Origin: Paenibacillus sp.
GTDB lineage: Bacteria > Bacteroidota > Bacteroidia > Bacteroidales > Muribaculaceae
DNA: 64,000 nt
Assembly: GCA_023663345.1 (NCBI GenBank)
Contig: JAMPHR010000003.1
Span: forward strand, 415,487 to 479,486
Direction of reading: 5' to 3'
Positions 33,164-40,826 of the stretch are shown piece after piece. Made by a program: the position numbers and the translations under genes. Position 1 is the first letter of the stretch. Each line of letters begins with the position of its first letter. The notes under the pieces are model-generated. The model was not told the origin of the DNA. It saw only the letters and a program-made list of their open reading frames with translations, and searched no databases.

Positions 33164-34684
33164 TTATTTAGTCACGCGCTCGAGCCACTTAACCATGGCA
33201 AACATGATGCCCATGGATACCACGCACACGGCGAGGAATACTGCCCATGCTACCCAGATGGGGGCCTTGTTGTAGATCAGCGGGCCGATCCAGAGCATGA
33301 GGTTACCAACGGCAGTGGCGCCGAGCCACAGACCCTGGCAGAGACCCTGCATGTGCTTGGGAGCTACCTTGGATACGAACGAGAGACCCAGGGGCGAGAT
33401 GAAGAGCTCGGCCACGGTCATGAAGAAGTAATAGGTGATGAGCACCCAGGGTCCGGAGAGAAGTCCGGCCTTGGCAGCCTCGGTGAGCGAGCGGAACTCG
33501 GTGCCGGAGGGATAGCCCATGTAGAGGGAGTAGATGGTCATGAACAGATAGGCGATACCGGCCAGACCCATACCGATGGCGATCTTGCGGGGAGTGGAGA
33601 TCTCCTTGCCCTTGCGTGAGAGCGATGCGAAGAACATGATGATGAACGGAGTGAGCACGATCACGAAGAAGGGGTTCACAGCCTGCCATATCTCGGGAGC
33701 GATAGTGGATGTGTCCACGAAGTCACGCGCGAAGAGCGACATGGAGGTACCGTTCTGATGGAATGAGAACCAGAAGAAGATGGCGATGCCGAGCACTGCG
33801 AAGAGGGCATACATTCTCTGCTTGATCTCCTTGGCCATAGCCTGCTTCTCCTCGGCGGTGTACTTCACCTCCTCGGCGGCACCACGGCGCACGGGGGAGG
33901 GGAGACCTTTCTTGACGGCGAGGAACACGAAGAGCGAGATGAGCATGGCGGCTACCGATGCGATGAACGAGTAGTGGATACCGGTGTTGAACACGTCGAG
34001 ATACTTGGTACAGAACTCGGAGATGTTCTCGCCCTGGTGGCCTACCTGGCTTGCGAGGGCGTAGAGGTTGTTCATGTTCTCGTCGGTCATCGAGTCGGTC
34101 ACGCTCAGGTACTCGTGGCACATGGCGGGGAACGATGCGTTGTATGACATATTGTTGGCGTTGAGCCACCAGCTGCGCAGCATGGGAGCCACGAACGGAG
34201 CGAGCACGCCACCTATATTAATAAACACGTAGAAGATCTGGAAACCCGAGTCGCGCTGTGAGCTGTACTTGGGGTTGTCATAGAGCTGACCCACGATGGC
34301 CTGGAGGTTGCCCTTGAACAGACCGTTGCCGAATGCGATGAGGAACAGAGCCACGCAGGTGACGGTGAGAAGCCATGAGGTGTTGCCCTCGGTGGCGAGC
34401 ACCGGAATGGAGAGGATGATGTAGCCCACGGTCATCACGAGCAAGCCCGAGATGATGGTGCCCTTGTAGTTCTGGGTCTTGTCGGCGATATAACCGCCCA
34501 CGAGGCTCAGCACATAGATACCGGCGTAGAAGAAGGAATAGATTAAGGTACTTGTCTCCTCGTTGAGTCCAAACTTGGAGCACAGGAACAGCACGAGCAC
34601 CGCGTTCATGATGTAATATCCGAAACGCTCGCCCATGTTACTCAGGGCCGCTGGTATCAGGCCCTTGGGGTGGTTCTTAAACAT
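33164..34684 (-). CDS. POT family proton-dependent oligopeptide transporter
   Basis: Inner-membrane symporter of 506 residues with about 12-14 hydrophobic helices. POT landmarks: the N-terminal FGYYIMNAVLVLFLC (E/R/FY region, with ERFGYY matching the ExxERFxYY motif), GGYIADKTQNYKGTII, and FQIFYVFINIGGVLAPFVAPML, the PTR2 signature. The C-terminal half has FISPLGLSFVSKVAPKHMQGLCQG, another family motif. It imports di- and tripeptides driven by protons. The middle carries a large soluble loop (about 195-300). Promoter and terminator frame it as a single-gene unit. Peptide uptake fits with the secreted peptidases at 46666-51059. Confidence 0.93.
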   Translation of the reverse strand: MFKNHPKGLIPAALSNMGERFGYYIMNAVLVLFLCSKFGLNEETSTLIYSFFYAGIYVLSLVGGYIADKTQNYKGTIISGLLVMTVGYIILSIPVLATEGNTSWLLTVTCVALFLIAFGNGLFKGNLQAIVGQLYDNPKYSSQRDSGFQIFYVFINIGGVLAPFVAPMLRSWWLNANNMSYNASFPAMCHEYLSVTDSMTDENMNNLYALASQVGHQGENISEFCTKYLDVFNTGIHYSFIASVAAMLISLFVFLAVKKGLPSPVRRGAAEEVKYTAEEKQAMAKEIKQRMYALFAVLGIAIFFWFSFHQNGTSMSLFARDFVDTSTIAPEIWQAVNPFFVIVLTPFIIMFFASLSRKGKEISTPRKIAIGMGLAGIAYLFMTIYSLYMGYPSGTEFRSLTEAAKAGLLSGPWVLITYYFFMTVAELFISPLGLSFVSKVAPKHMQGLCQGLWLGATAVGNLMLWIGPLIYNKAPIWVAWAVFLAVCVVSMGIMFAMVKWLERVTK

Positions 34685-34719
34685 AATGTGATGAATGGAG
34701 TTGGTTTATGGATTTTTTG

Positions 34720-34750
34720 CAAATATACGATAAATGCCCGTTTCCGCAAA
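34720..34750 (-). promoter_or_regulatory. Consensus promoter of the POT transporter gene
   Basis: Minus strand: TATATTTG (34720-34727) and TTTG (34747-34750) separated by 19 nt, 36 bp before the start at 34684. Confidence 0.78.
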
Positions 34751-34827
34751 AAAATCTTACGGAACTTCTTAATTTTAGCCTTTCATGGGGTTTCGCGGGT
34801 GTTTTTGTCATGTCCTCCACGGGCTTA

Positions 34828-35421
34828 TCACTCCTCGGTGAGAAATTCTATCTCGTCGAGCAGCTGCATGGCCACCGGGGCGGTGAGGCGGCACCCGGCC
34901 TGACGCTCGGCCTCGGCAAACGGCCTGATCTCCAGGGCAAGCTCACGGGCATCGGGCAGCCCGGACTCGCGCCCGGCAGGGGTCTGGGCGAGAGTGAGCA
35001 GATTGAACATGAGGCGCAGGGCGGTGTAGCGGGTCATGTCGCGGTCGGAGGTCATAGCATCGACGGCCATGCCAAACGCGCCGTCGACATACCGGAGCAA
35101 TTTCTGGCACAGCACGTCGGCCACCTCCACAGTGGGGGCCTCGGCGAGCCATCGGCGGGCGGTGTCGCCCGACATCTCGCCACGCGGATAGAGCATCGGG
35201 GCGAGGAGCATACTCTCGCGTGTGCGGCGGTCGGCCCACATCTCTTCGGCCAATGCGGCCTCGTGGGGCTGTTCGTCGGCTATCTCCACCACCTGGGGCA
35301 GATTGAGTCCGAATATCATGCGGTAGTCAAGTCCGGCCTTGCGGAGAGTGTCGGCGATGATGCCGTTGCGCATAGCGAAGAAGCGGCGCTTTATGATCTG
35401 GATTCTGTTGTATTCAGCCAT
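34828..35421 (-). CDS. AlkD-like DNA alkylation repair protein
   Basis: A 197-residue all-helical HEAT-like protein resembling the AlkC/AlkD DNA glycosylase superfamily (PF08713 type). The alternating helices include IIKRRFFAMRNGIIADTLRKAG near the N-terminus, LAEEMWADRRTRESMLLAPML in the middle and VDAMTSDRDMTRYTALRLMFNLL later. The E-W-x-D/R...E-x(2)-L spacing matches family proteins, which remove positively charged alkyl-purines without base flipping. At 197 residues it is slightly short of the usual 220-240. I cannot identify the catalytic Asp with certainty. Promoter box at 35441. Confidence 0.72.
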   Translation of the reverse strand: MAEYNRIQIIKRRFFAMRNGIIADTLRKAGLDYRMIFGLNLPQVVEIADEQPHEAALAEEMWADRRTRESMLLAPMLYPRGEMSGDTARRWLAEAPTVEVADVLCQKLLRYVDGAFGMAVDAMTSDRDMTRYTALRLMFNLLTLAQTPAGRESGLPDARELALEIRPFAEAERQAGCRLTAPVAMQLLDEIEFLTEE

Positions 35422-35440
35422 GTTCAGTTGAGTTGATTGA

Positions 35441-35448
35441 CAAAATTA
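35441..35448 (-). promoter_or_regulatory. -7 promoter box for the AlkD-like gene
   Basis: TAATTTTG on the minus strand, 19 bp before the start at 35421. Confidence 0.5.
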
Positions 35449-35510
35449 ACGAATTTTCTTCTAACAAATCGGCCCTTTCAAACGTTTTGATGAATAAAAC
35501 AACTATTATT

Positions 35511-35681
35511 ATGAGTAAAAAGGAATCCAAAGGTTATTCGATCTGGCTTATCATAGGGGTTATTGTCCTGATTGTGCTGTTGCTTGTGTGGCTCACCGTG
35601 GCCGACATCTTCGGCGACACCGATGTGGCGGCATTCGTGACACCCCTCGCAAATATTCTTCCTGTAGACGGTGTCATATAA
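35511..35681 (+). CDS. Small single-pass membrane protein (56 aa)
   Basis: A 56-residue protein starting at 35511 (MSKKESKGYSIWLIIGVIVL), with a basic N-terminus, one hydrophobic helix (IWLIIGVIVLIVLLLVWLTVA) and a short acidic periplasmic tail (FGDTDVAAF). In-frame ATGs at 35433 and 35490 would add poorly hydrophobic residues and run into the divergent promoter region. The codon use matches neighbours and a consensus promoter for the OmpA gene follows directly. No family recognised; the start is uncertain. Confidence 0.55.
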   Translation: MSKKESKGYSIWLIIGVIVLIVLLLVWLTVADIFGDTDVAAFVTPLANILPVDGVI

Positions 35682-35690
35682 CACGCCGTT

Positions 35691-35721
35691 TTTGGAAAAT
35701 CAACAATTAATGCTAATTTTG
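35691..35721 (+). promoter_or_regulatory. Consensus promoter of the OmpA lipoprotein gene
   Basis: TTTG (35691-35694), 19-nt spacer, TAATTTTG (35714-35721), 39 bp before the ATG at 35761. Confidence 0.8.
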
Positions 35722-35760
35722 CATCAAATTTAACACAATTAACTTAAAAAAGAGATAAAG

Positions 35761-36462
35761 ATGAAACTACTCAAATTCATAGGCGTCCCCATGCTCGCAG
35801 TGTGCGTGCTCGGAATGACCGGTTGCTCCTCCATGACCAATACCGGTAAGGGAGCTCTTATCGGCGGTGGTGCAGGTACAGGCGTAGGCGCAGGACTCGG
35901 CGCTCTCATCGGCGGTGGCAAGGGTGCCGCTATCGGTGCCGCCATCGGTGCTGCCGTAGGTACAGGTGCCGGAGTTCTCATCGGCAAGAAGATGGATAAG
36001 CAGCAGGCCGAGCTCGAGGCCGAGCTGGCCAAGCAGGCTCAGATCGAGAAGACCACCGACTCCAACGGTCTCCAGGCTATCAAGGTGACATTCAACGGCG
36101 GAATCCTCTTCCCCACCAACGGCACCACCCTCAGCGCAAGTGCCAAGAATGACCTCACCAAGTTTGCCTCCTCACTCATCGGCAACCCCGATACCAATGT
36201 GCAGATCTACGGTTATACCGATGATACCGGCTCTCTGGCCGTGAACCAGCGCGTGTCGACCGGACGTGCCGATGCCGTGCGCAACTATCTGCTCAACAGC
36301 GGTGTTGCAGCTTCGCGTCTCTCGGCCGAGGGTCTGCCCATGCAGGACTACGTGGCCTCCAACGCCACTCCCGAGGGCCGTGCCCAGAACCGTCGCGTGG
36401 AGATCTACATCACTGCCAACCAGCAGATGATCGATGCCGCCAACAACGGTACCCTCCAGTAA
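35761..36462 (+). CDS. OmpA family lipoprotein with glycine-zipper segment
   Basis: A 233-residue outer-membrane lipoprotein, similar in layout to E. coli YiaD. Lipobox LGMTGC near residue 22, then a glycine-zipper region (about 30-80, IGGGAGTGVGAGLGALIGGG and AIGAAIGAAVGTGAGVLIGK) that probably inserts in or packs on the membrane, a short helical linker (KQQAELEAELAKQ), and the OmpA C-terminal peptidoglycan-binding domain (about 115-225) with VQIYGYTDDTGS, NQRVSTGRADAVRNYL and EGRAQNRRVEIYI. It should tether the outer membrane to peptidoglycan. Own promoter and a downstream hairpin. Confidence 0.92.
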   Translation: MKLLKFIGVPMLAVCVLGMTGCSSMTNTGKGALIGGGAGTGVGAGLGALIGGGKGAAIGAAIGAAVGTGAGVLIGKKMDKQQAELEAELAKQAQIEKTTDSNGLQAIKVTFNGGILFPTNGTTLSASAKNDLTKFASSLIGNPDTNVQIYGYTDDTGSLAVNQRVSTGRADAVRNYLLNSGVAASRLSAEGLPMQDYVASNATPEGRAQNRRVEIYITANQQMIDAANNGTLQ

Positions 36463-36498
36463 TTGAAATCATAAATCATCGATTCTAATTATACCCTT

Positions 36499-36533
36499 CA
36501 TGAGCGGACACCCTCACCCGGTGCCCGCTCATG
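36499..36533 (+). terminator. Hairpin after the OmpA lipoprotein gene
   Basis: CATGAGCGG (36499-36507) pairs with CCGCTCATG (36525-36533), with further CACC/GGTG pairing inside. A strong stem but without a T-run. Confidence 0.5.
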
Positions 36534-36568
36534 TCGCGTAATAGGATTTCGCGTGTTGGGCATTTGGA

Positions 36569-36600
36569 TTTGCGTAAACGGAGCAGGATTCTTAATTTTG
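36569..36600 (+). promoter_or_regulatory. Consensus promoter of tsaD-cinA
   Basis: TTTG (36569-36572), 20-nt spacer, TAATTTTG (36593-36600), 20 bp before the ATG at 36621. It rules out the longer frame starting at 36531. Confidence 0.8.
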
Positions 36601-36620
36601 CAGAAAAATCAAGAATCCTC

Positions 36621-37637
36621 ATGAGCATAACGGTATTAGGAATCGAATCGTCGTGCGACGATACATCGGCGGCAGTGATCCGCGACGGCATATTGCTGAG
36701 CAATGTAATAGCCTCGCAGGATGTACACGCCGAGTATGGCGGAGTGGTGCCCGAACTCGCGTCGAGAGCCCACCAGCAGAACATTGTGCCTGTGGTCGAC
36801 ACCGCCCTGAAGCGTGCCGGCATAGACAAGAGCGAGCTATCGGCCATAGCGTTCACCCGCGGGCCCGGTCTGCTCGGGTCGCTCCATGTGGGGACATCGT
36901 TTGCCAAGGGGCTTTCCTTAGGTCTGCGTGTGCCCATAGTGGATGTCAACCATCTCCACGGGCATGTGCTGTCCCATTTCATACGCCGTGAGGAGAACGA
37001 TCCGGTGCCCGAATATCCGTTCCTGTGTCTGCTCGTGTCGGGCGGAAACAGCCAGATCATCCTTGTGCGCAATTACAATGACATGGAGATTCTGGGCCGT
37101 ACCATCGACGATGCCGCCGGCGAGGCTTTCGACAAGTGCGCCAAGGTGATGGGACTGCCTTATCCCGGCGGTCCGCATATTGACCGTCTGGCCGCCGAGG
37201 GGGATGCCTCGCGATTCAAGTTTGCCAAGCCCCATATCCCCGGGCTCGACTACAGTTTCAGCGGACTCAAGACCTCATTCCTCTACACCCTGCGCGACAA
37301 TCTCAAGCTCGATCCTGAATTCATCGAGAAGAACCGTGCCGACCTGGCCGCCTCGCTCCAGCGAACTATCATCGACATACTGATGGACAAGCTCGACAAG
37401 GCCGTGAAGCAGACCGGGGTGAAGACCATAGCCATAGGCGGAGGTGTCTCGGCCAACTCGGGCGTGCGCGACGCTGTGGCTGAGTATTGCTCGCGCCGTG
37501 GACTCACAGCTTTCATCCCGCCCCGTCTTTTCACTACCGACAATGCCGCTATGGTGGCCATAGCCGGATATTACAAGTATCTCGACCGCATCTTCTGCCG
37601 TTACGACGAGGTGCCCTATGCAAGAACCACAATATGA
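36621..37637 (+). CDS. tsaD: tRNA N6-adenosine threonylcarbamoyltransferase
   Basis: Transfers threonylcarbamoyl to A37 of ANN-decoding tRNAs (t6A), with TsaB, TsaE and TsaC partners not seen here. The 338-residue protein begins MSITVLGIESSCDDTSAAV, the ASKHA phosphate-1 motif. Metal-binding histidines lie in PVVDVNHLHGHVLSH (HxxxH type), followed by CLLVSGGNSQIILV, the GRTIDDAAGEAFDK motif, PGGPHIDRLA and, at the C-terminus, AIGGGVSANSGVRDA and TDNAAMVAIAGYY. The start at 36621 follows the promoter. Its stop overlaps the cinA start by 4 bp (ATGA). Confidence 0.95.
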   Translation: MSITVLGIESSCDDTSAAVIRDGILLSNVIASQDVHAEYGGVVPELASRAHQQNIVPVVDTALKRAGIDKSELSAIAFTRGPGLLGSLHVGTSFAKGLSLGLRVPIVDVNHLHGHVLSHFIRREENDPVPEYPFLCLLVSGGNSQIILVRNYNDMEILGRTIDDAAGEAFDKCAKVMGLPYPGGPHIDRLAAEGDASRFKFAKPHIPGLDYSFSGLKTSFLYTLRDNLKLDPEFIEKNRADLAASLQRTIIDILMDKLDKAVKQTGVKTIAIGGGVSANSGVRDAVAEYCSRRGLTAFIPPRLFTTDNAAMVAIAGYYKYLDRIFCRYDEVPYARTTI

Positions 37638-38878
37638 ACGTATCGATAATAGTGATCGGTGACGAGCTGCTCATAGGGCAGGTCACCGATACCAATTCGG
37701 GCTGGATAGCCCGCCACATCGCTCCCTACGGATGGGAGGTGAACGACGTGCAGACCGTGGGCGATAATCCCGATGACATCACCCGGGCCATCGACCGGGC
37801 GTTTGAGAGCAGCCAAGTGGTGCTAACCACCGGCGGACTCGGCCCTACCAAGGACGACATCACCAAGGAGGTGCTGAGGCGCTATTTCGGTGGCGAGATG
37901 ATCACCGATCCTGCCGTCACCGAGAATATCCACGAGATATTCAACCGCCGTGGTATAAAGATGAATCCTCTCACCGAGGCTCAGGCCATAGTGCCAAGCT
38001 CGTGCCGGGTGATACAGAACCGTGTGGGCACCGCGCCCATAATGTGGTTTGAGCGTGATGCCGACCATGTGCTCGTGTCGATGCCCGGCGTGCCTTTCGA
38101 GACCTCGACCATGATGGCCGAGGCAGTGTTCCCGGCCCTGCGCGAGCGTTTCCCTTCGCCGGTGCATATCGAACATGCCGTGCTCATGGTCACCGATTAC
38201 ACCGAGAGCGCCCTGGCCATGAAGATAGCCCCGTGGGAGGAGGCTCTGCCCCCGTATCTCCATCTCGCCTATCTGCCCAAGCCGGGACTGATACGTCTGC
38301 GCCTTGACGGACATCACGAGGATGCCGAGATGGTGTGTGATGAGGTGGCCCGCCGGATCGGGACGCTCAAGGAGATACTTGGCCCCGCCGTGCTTGCCGA
38401 TTCCGACCTCACCCCCGCCGAGATACTGCTCAAGGAGTGCCGTGAGCGCGGAGTGACCGTAGCCACTGCCGAGAGCTGTACGGGTGGCAACATAGCTCAC
38501 GAGCTTACGCTGATACCGGGAGCGTCGGATGTGGTGAACGGAGGCATAATCTCCTACAGCAACGAGGTTAAGACCCGCGTGCTTGGGGTGGATCCCGCTG
38601 ACATCTCGGCTCACGGAGCCGTGAGTATCCCTGTGGTGAGGCAGATGGCCGCCGGAGCATGTAGGGCCACAGCATCAAGCCTGGCCATGGCTACGAGCGG
38701 TATCGCCGGCCCCGGTGGAGGCACTGCCGAGAAGCCTGTGGGAACGGTGTGCATCTGCGTGCGCTACGGCGACAAGGAGATGTACGAGACGGCACGTTTC
38801 AACGGTTCGCGCGAGCGTATCATAGACTCGGCCACCACCCGCGCCCTGATTCTCGCAGTCAAGCTCCTGCGCTCGTAA
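37634..38878 (+). CDS. cinA: CinA-like protein (nicotinamide-nucleotide amidohydrolase)
   Basis: A 414-residue two-domain protein. The N-terminal MoCF-like (COG1058) domain opens MNVSIIVIGDELLIGQVTDT and carries TTGGLGPTKDDITKEVL (about 60-80); the C-terminal CinA domain (about 255-414) has VATAESCTGGNIAHELTLIPG, with the family's catalytic Ser/Lys-Tyr region, and MATSGIAGPGGGTAEKPVG. Family members hydrolyse NMN to nicotinate mononucleotide and/or ADP-ribose, recycling pyridine nucleotides. The start at 37634 is chosen for the ATGA overlap with tsaD; an earlier in-frame ATG at 37487 lies inside tsaD. A strong terminator follows. Confidence 0.92.
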   Translation: MNVSIIVIGDELLIGQVTDTNSGWIARHIAPYGWEVNDVQTVGDNPDDITRAIDRAFESSQVVLTTGGLGPTKDDITKEVLRRYFGGEMITDPAVTENIHEIFNRRGIKMNPLTEAQAIVPSSCRVIQNRVGTAPIMWFERDADHVLVSMPGVPFETSTMMAEAVFPALRERFPSPVHIEHAVLMVTDYTESALAMKIAPWEEALPPYLHLAYLPKPGLIRLRLDGHHEDAEMVCDEVARRIGTLKEILGPAVLADSDLTPAEILLKECRERGVTVATAESCTGGNIAHELTLIPGASDVVNGGIISYSNEVKTRVLGVDPADISAHGAVSIPVVRQMAAGACRATASSLAMATSGIAGPGGGTAEKPVGTVCICVRYGDKEMYETARFNGSRERIIDSATTRALILAVKLLRS

Positions 38879-38912
38879 ACGCTGCTACATTATAATATTA
38901 AGACATAATATT

Positions 38913-38964
38913 AAGACCATAGGTCAAGAGGCTGGTTTTGCTCTCTTGACCTATGGTCTTTTTA
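38913..38964 (+). terminator. Strong terminator of tsaD-cinA
   Basis: A perfect 18-bp stem AAGACCATAGGTCAAGAG (38913-38930) / CTCTTGACCTATGGTCTT (38943-38960) ends in TTTT. It also separates the convergent kinase-like gene. Confidence 0.88.
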
Positions 38965-38984
38965 ACTTTTATCTATGAGGGTCG

Positions 38985-40433
38985 TTACGATTTCAGCGAG
39001 AGGATGAACGACGCGCCCTTGGTGATCTCGGGATCGAGGGTGAGTGATCCGCCCATCTTCTCGGCACGGAGAGCGCATATCGGCAACCCGAGACGGTCTC
39101 CCTCGGTGATATCGTGGGCCGAGTTGAAAGCCTTGAACAGCCCCTCGCGCTCCTCGGTGGGGATACCTGCGCCATTGTCGGTGACTACAAACTGGAAGCT
39201 CGTGGCACCCCTCTTGCGGTAGGCGAGAGTGATGCGTCCCCCCTCGGGGGTATATTTGGCGGCATTGTCGAGCAGGTGGGCCAAAATCTTCTCAACGCCC
39301 TGGCGGTCGATTCTCACCATGCCCTTGGTGCCGTCGAGATGGAGCGTCACCCCTTTGCGCAGGCGGGGACGCACTTCATTGGCCAGCTCGTTGGCCATCG
39401 ACTCGACATTCACCTCCTCGAGCGAGGTGTGATCCACAGCCGGAGCGCTGTCGACTGCCGACAGTTCCTCCACTTTCCTCACATATCCCTTGAGGCTCTT
39501 TACGGCGGGATCCTCGGGATCGAGCTTGTCGAGAGCAGGCTCCATGGTCGACGACATGTTCTGTAGCATGGCGCTCTTGGCGGCGCTGCGCATGTCGGCC
39601 TCCTCAGCCATACGCTTGATATGGCGGTTCTTGGCGCGTACACGCTGATAGAATACCGCGCCCATTCCCAGGGCTGCCACCGCAATCACAAAAAGGGTGA
39701 TAAAAACGATCATCAGACTGGTGCGCGAATTGATGGTGCTCTGCTTCTGGGCCACCTCAGCCTCGCTCTCGGCCATCTCCTGCTTCACCTTGCCAAGCTC
39801 GGTGTCGGCATTGATAGCCTCGATGGAATCGCTCCATTTCATATAGTTCTCGAATGTACGCTCCACGAGACGGGCATCGTTGGACGACACGGCCCTGTCG
39901 ATCAGCTTCTGATAGGCGGTATCGGCTGCCTTGTAATCCTTGGCGGTCTCGTACTGGCGTATCAGGCGCGAGATGCAACGGTCGCCGAGCTGATTGCGTC
40001 CCACCGAATAGTAGAACTGGGCTTCGGTAAAGAGCATGTCGTTGGTGATGGCGGTGTTGTCGATCTTCTTGGCATAGGTTCCCATTTCCTGGAGCCAAGC
40101 CTCGGCCTGGGCATTATTGTTCATCTTGCGGTAGAGGCGGTAACGGGTGCGGGCCGTGTAGAAATAGGCCTCGGGGAGCGAGTCGGCCGATACACCGCGC
40201 TCGCCCATTATCTTATCGAGGCCTGTCACGAGTTTGAAGGCCCCGTCGTAATTCTTTGCCTCGGCACAAGCCTTGGCCGCTCCGGCCAGCGATTTGGCCG
40301 CCTGTACATACTGATGCGAGGCTACCTGGGAATTGTAAGCCTTTATATAACGGTTGAAATCGGCCTGCGTGTCGGCCATCGCCAGCATCGTGGCGAAAGT
40401 CATGATTATGACCATGCATACCATTCGTCTCAT
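38985..40433 (-). CDS. Histidine-kinase-like membrane protein lacking the phospho-His
   Basis: A 482-residue protein: signal peptide (to about residue 20), a TPR-like periplasmic domain (about 25-215), a coiled stretch, one transmembrane helix (about 239-261, SLMIVFITLFVIAVAALGMG), a basic linker and a C-terminal HATPase domain (about 375-482). ATP-binding boxes are mostly present: N-box LLDNAAKYT (387-395), G1 DNGAGI (419-424) and a weakened G2 (GDRLGL in place of GxGLGL). At the expected H-box the sequence is ML-QNMSSTMEPAL: the usual His is Ser295 and the Glu is Thr. A response regulator is not adjacent. It sits divergently beside the TonB/peptidase operon. Confidence 0.8.
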   Translation of the reverse strand: MRRMVCMVIIMTFATMLAMADTQADFNRYIKAYNSQVASHQYVQAAKSLAGAAKACAEAKNYDGAFKLVTGLDKIMGERGVSADSLPEAYFYTARTRYRLYRKMNNNAQAEAWLQEMGTYAKKIDNTAITNDMLFTEAQFYYSVGRNQLGDRCISRLIRQYETAKDYKAADTAYQKLIDRAVSSNDARLVERTFENYMKWSDSIEAINADTELGKVKQEMAESEAEVAQKQSTINSRTSLMIVFITLFVIAVAALGMGAVFYQRVRAKNRHIKRMAEEADMRSAAKSAMLQNMSSTMEPALDKLDPEDPAVKSLKGYVRKVEELSAVDSAPAVDHTSLEEVNVESMANELANEVRPRLRKGVTLHLDGTKGMVRIDRQGVEKILAHLLDNAAKYTPEGGRITLAYRKRGATSFQFVVTDNGAGIPTEEREGLFKAFNSAHDITEGDRLGLPICALRAEKMGGSLTLDPEITKGASFILSLKS

Positions 40434-40575
40434 AATAGAAATAGTTTTTTAACGTGTTTCTCTTATAACACACCATCCTGCCAAAAAGTTATATGTCACG
40501 CGCAATTTAAAAAACGGCTGTTCCGTATACCTAAAAACAGCGATTGGACAGGTGTATAATACCCACTTTTGAGTA

Positions 40576-40606
40576 TTGCCGGGGGGATGGATTACCACTA
40601 CCTTTG
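40576..40606 (+). promoter_or_regulatory. Upstream promoter candidate for the TonB/peptidase operon
   Basis: TATTG (TTG at 40576-40578) lies 20 nt before TACCTTTG (40599-40606), followed by CACTGACC. About 220 bp before the ATG, so it would give a long leader. Confidence 0.5.
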
Positions 40607-40743
40607 CACTGACCGTATAACGGTCTTGTGCCCGTGAGTTCAGATATTACCAATCGTTAACCATTATCTATGATTTTAGAGTTAAAATCGTGTAAAATCG
40701 TCCAAACTGTATGAATCTTGTCGGTCATGAACGCGAAATTTTG

Positions 40744-40751
40744 TAATTTTG
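40744..40751 (+). promoter_or_regulatory. Proximal -7 box for the TonB/peptidase operon
   Basis: TAATTTTG followed by CATA, 76 bp before the ATG at 40827. The nearest upstream TTG is 23 nt away, so the match is weaker than consensus. Confidence 0.5.
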
Positions 40752-40826
40752 CATACTTGCCTGACTGACAACCTTGCATAGAATCATCAATCAACCATTA
40801 CTATTACACTCATTTTTCAAAACACA

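Larger units (their letters stand above)
40434..40826 (+). other. 393-bp divergent intergenic region
   Basis: No credible gene. It holds two plus-strand TAnnTTTG boxes (40599 and 40744) facing the TonB operon and AT-rich sequence. Nothing like a clear minus-strand promoter for the kinase-like gene was found. Confidence 0.5.

Noticed and set aside
36531..36620. Longer tsaD start at 36531
   Set aside because: A consensus promoter lies inside this extension (36569-36600), and tsaD homologues begin at the MSITVLGIESS start.
37487..37633. Longer cinA start at 37487
   Set aside because: It is entirely inside tsaD, and the ATGA overlap with residue MNVSIIVIGDELL is the family start.
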